Source: Azospirillum halopraeferens DSM 3675 (lineage in GTDB: Bacteria; Pseudomonadota; Alphaproteobacteria; Azospirillales; Azospirillaceae). Taken from it: a stretch of DNA of 64,000 nt. Shown one piece after another: positions 62,671 to 64,000 of the stretch (its first letter is position 1; each line of letters begins with the position of its first letter). Where the stretch lies: NCBI RefSeq assembly GCF_000429625.1, contig NZ_AUCF01000009.1, forward strand, positions 124,001 to 188,000, written 5' to 3'. The position numbers and the translations under genes were made by a program. The notes beneath the pieces are model-generated. The model searched no databases. It was not told the origin of the DNA and was given only the letters and a program-made list of their open reading frames with translations.

Positions 62671-63718
62671 GCGCACGCTGCGCTACGTCGACGCCCTGCG
62701 CGAGGCGCTGGTGCAGGAGATGGATCGGGATCCCGACGTCTTCGTCTTCGGCCTCGACGTCGACGACCACAAGGGCATCCAGGGATCGACGCTGGGGCTG
62801 GCGGAGCGCTTCGGGCCGGAGCGCTGCTTCACCACGCCCCTGTCCGAGGATGCCATGACCGGCGTCGCCATCGGCGCCGCGGTGGCCGGCATGCGGCCGG
62901 TCCATGTGCACATCCGGATGGACTTCCTGATGCTGTGCATGAACCAGCTCGTCAACATGGCCGCCAAGACGCACTACATGTACGGCGGGGCCGCGAAGGT
63001 GCCGCTGGTGGTGCGCTCGATGATCGGCAAGTCCTGGGGGCAGGGGGCGCAGCATTCCCAGGGGCTGCACGCCATGTTCATGCATGTGCCGGGCCTGAAG
63101 GTGGTGGCGCCGTCGAACGCCCACGATGCCAAGGGCTGCCTGATCGCCGCCATCCGTGACGACAACCCCGTGATCTTCATGGAACACCGGCTGCTCTACC
63201 CGCTGGAGGCGCCGGTGCCGGAGGAACCCTACACCGTTCCCCTCGGGCAGGCCCGTCGCATGACGCGGGGAGACGACATCACCATCGTCGGCGTCTCCAA
63301 CATGGCGATGGAGTGCCTGCGGGCCGAGGAGCTGCTGCGCGACGTCGGCATCGGTGTCGACCTCATCGATCCGGTTTCTCTGGTGCCCCTGGACATCGAC
63401 ACCATCGCCGGGTCCGCCCGCCGCACCCGGCGCCTTCTGGTGGTCGACAACGGCTGGATCACCGCCGGGGCCGGTGCCGAGATCGCCGCCGCGGTGGCCG
63501 AGCGCCTGGGTCCCGAGGGCCCGCTGACGGTGCGGCGCATGGGCTTCGCCCCCACCACCTGTCCGACGACGCCGGCCCTGGAGCGGCTCTTCTATCCCAA
63601 CCCCGCGACCATCGCCGAAACGGCCCACGCTATGGTCCGTCCCGGCGGCCCGGCGTGGTCGCCGGCCCCGGAACGGGCCGAGCTGGCCTATCAACGCTCA
63701 TTCAAAGGACCGTTCTGA
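62657..63718 (+). CDS. TPP-dependent 2-oxoacid dehydrogenase E1 beta-like subunit
   Basis: The 353-residue product has the E1 beta marks: DVFVFGLDVDDHKGIQGST, FTTPLSEDAMTGVAIGAAVAGMRPV, GQGAQHSQGLHAMFMHVPGLKVVAPS and DNPVIFMEHRLLYPLEAPVP, with the YP-x-P-A-T end segment. It should form an alpha2-beta2 enzyme with the preceding subunit. In a glycan block without E2, an unusual role is possible. ATG 62657 (GGGAG upstream); 14-base overlap with the alpha gene shows coupled translation. Confidence 0.85.
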   Translation: MSTPERTLRYVDALREALVQEMDRDPDVFVFGLDVDDHKGIQGSTLGLAERFGPERCFTTPLSEDAMTGVAIGAAVAGMRPVHVHIRMDFLMLCMNQLVNMAAKTHYMYGGAAKVPLVVRSMIGKSWGQGAQHSQGLHAMFMHVPGLKVVAPSNAHDAKGCLIAAIRDDNPVIFMEHRLLYPLEAPVPEEPYTVPLGQARRMTRGDDITIVGVSNMAMECLRAEELLRDVGIGVDLIDPVSLVPLDIDTIAGSARRTRRLLVVDNGWITAGAGAEIAAAVAERLGPEGPLTVRRMGFAPTTCPTTPALERLFYPNPATIAETAHAMVRPGGPAWSPAPERAELAYQRSFKGPF

Positions 63719-63811
63719 GCGCAGTCCCGCGCTCATCCTTCGCCCTTGCCATGGCCGGGGCGTGAATGCATCGTGGCCGTGCCGACGCGCCACTGCAACG
63801 GAACCGCGTGC

Positions 63812-64000
63812 ATGTTCTACGAGCTGGCGGCCCCCACCTGGGGGCCCGAGGAGATTGCGGCCATTGAACGCGTGGTGGCGTCGGGCCGCTTCACCATGGG
63901 CGAGACCGTCGCCGCGTTCGAGCGTGCGTTCGCCGACCATCACGGCATGAAGCACGCCGTGATGGTCAATTCCGGCTCCTCGGCCAACCTGGTCTCGGTC
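63812..64000 (+). CDS. DegT/DnrJ/EryC1-type sugar aminotransferase, truncated by the window end
   Basis: The 63 visible codons encode an N-terminus beginning MFYELAAPTWGPEEIAAIER, then VASGRFTMGETVAAFE and HAVMVNSGSSANLVS, the standard opening of PLP-dependent nucleotide-sugar aminotransferases of the DegT/PseC/perosamine-synthase group. The rest lies beyond the window. Its presence after the E1 pair and ManC fits synthesis of an amino sugar such as GDP-perosamine or a nonulosonic acid precursor (inference). Confidence 0.8.
   Translation, partial: MFYELAAPTWGPEEIAAIERVVASGRFTMGETVAAFERAFADHHGMKHAVMVNSGSSANLVSV

Overview
The window is very GC-rich (about 70 percent by eye) bacterial DNA in short, often overlapping operons. 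Gene content points to an alphaproteobacterium of the Rhodospirillales/Azospirillum type: a RepA_C-family replication initiator, RTX proteins with a PrtDE/RsaDE-like type I exporter, a bacterial cytoplasmic group 3b-type [NiFe] hydrogenase, PmtA-like phospholipid methyltransferase and TRAP uptake of sugar acids. The genus is inference. The RepA-like gene suggests, without proof, a plasmid or chromid. No rRNA, tRNA, CRISPR array, insertion sequence or phage gene was recognised.

Layout. 1-2.8 kb: secreted three-domain peptidoglycan-binding protein, formyltransferase-fold protein, RepA-like initiator. 2.8-25.4 kb: a surface-glycan and protein-export block with GT4 and GT2 glycosyltransferases, a WlbA-like oxidoreductase, four proteins that fuse TPR repeats to a GT9-like domain, a large RTX repeat protein, the type I ABC exporter and its membrane-fusion protein, a LysM/AMIN envelope protein, two NeuA-type cytidylyltransferase paralogues (one lacking the signature motif) and a serralysin-like RTX metalloprotease. 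26.0-33.2 kb: group 3b [NiFe]-hydrogenase operon (beta, a CRP-like protein without DNA-binding domain, gamma, delta, alpha), an EamA transporter, and a LysR regulator coupled to the hydrogenase maturation peptidase. 33.2-39.4 kb: sugar epimerase, a non-coding region with two inverted DnaA boxes and AT-rich DNA, a GT-C-like membrane protein, a GT2 enzyme and a TPR/GT-A fusion. 39.5-47 kb: mostly housekeeping or hypothetical genes on both strands (DUF2076, Bax-inhibitor-1, a DAHP synthase with an unusual active site, HNH nuclease, PmtA, rhomboid, DedA-like). 47-56.1 kb: a glucuronate catabolism locus (aldo-keto reductase, ManD, GntR regulator, divergent TRAP transporter, UxaC, UxuB). 56.2-64 kb: a second glycan block (GmhA, three glycosyltransferases, ManC, a TPP-dependent E1 alpha/beta pair without E2/E3, and a DegT aminotransferase cut by the window end).

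How the parts fit. The exporter, the RTX protein and the protease form a plausible type I secretion system with its cargo; the flanking nucleotide-sugar and glycosyltransferase genes suggest that the surface protein or the surface polysaccharide it binds is built from the same locus (inference). The hydrogenase is a complete NAD(P)-linked cytoplasmic enzyme whose peptidase is encoded 2 kb away. Glucuronate would be imported by the TRAP system, isomerised by UxaC, reduced by UxuB and dehydrated by ManD to 2-keto-3-deoxygluconate; the kinase and aldolase lie outside. Non-coding DNA holds several strong hairpins, including a dispersed three-hairpin repeat whose copies sit flush against stop codons.
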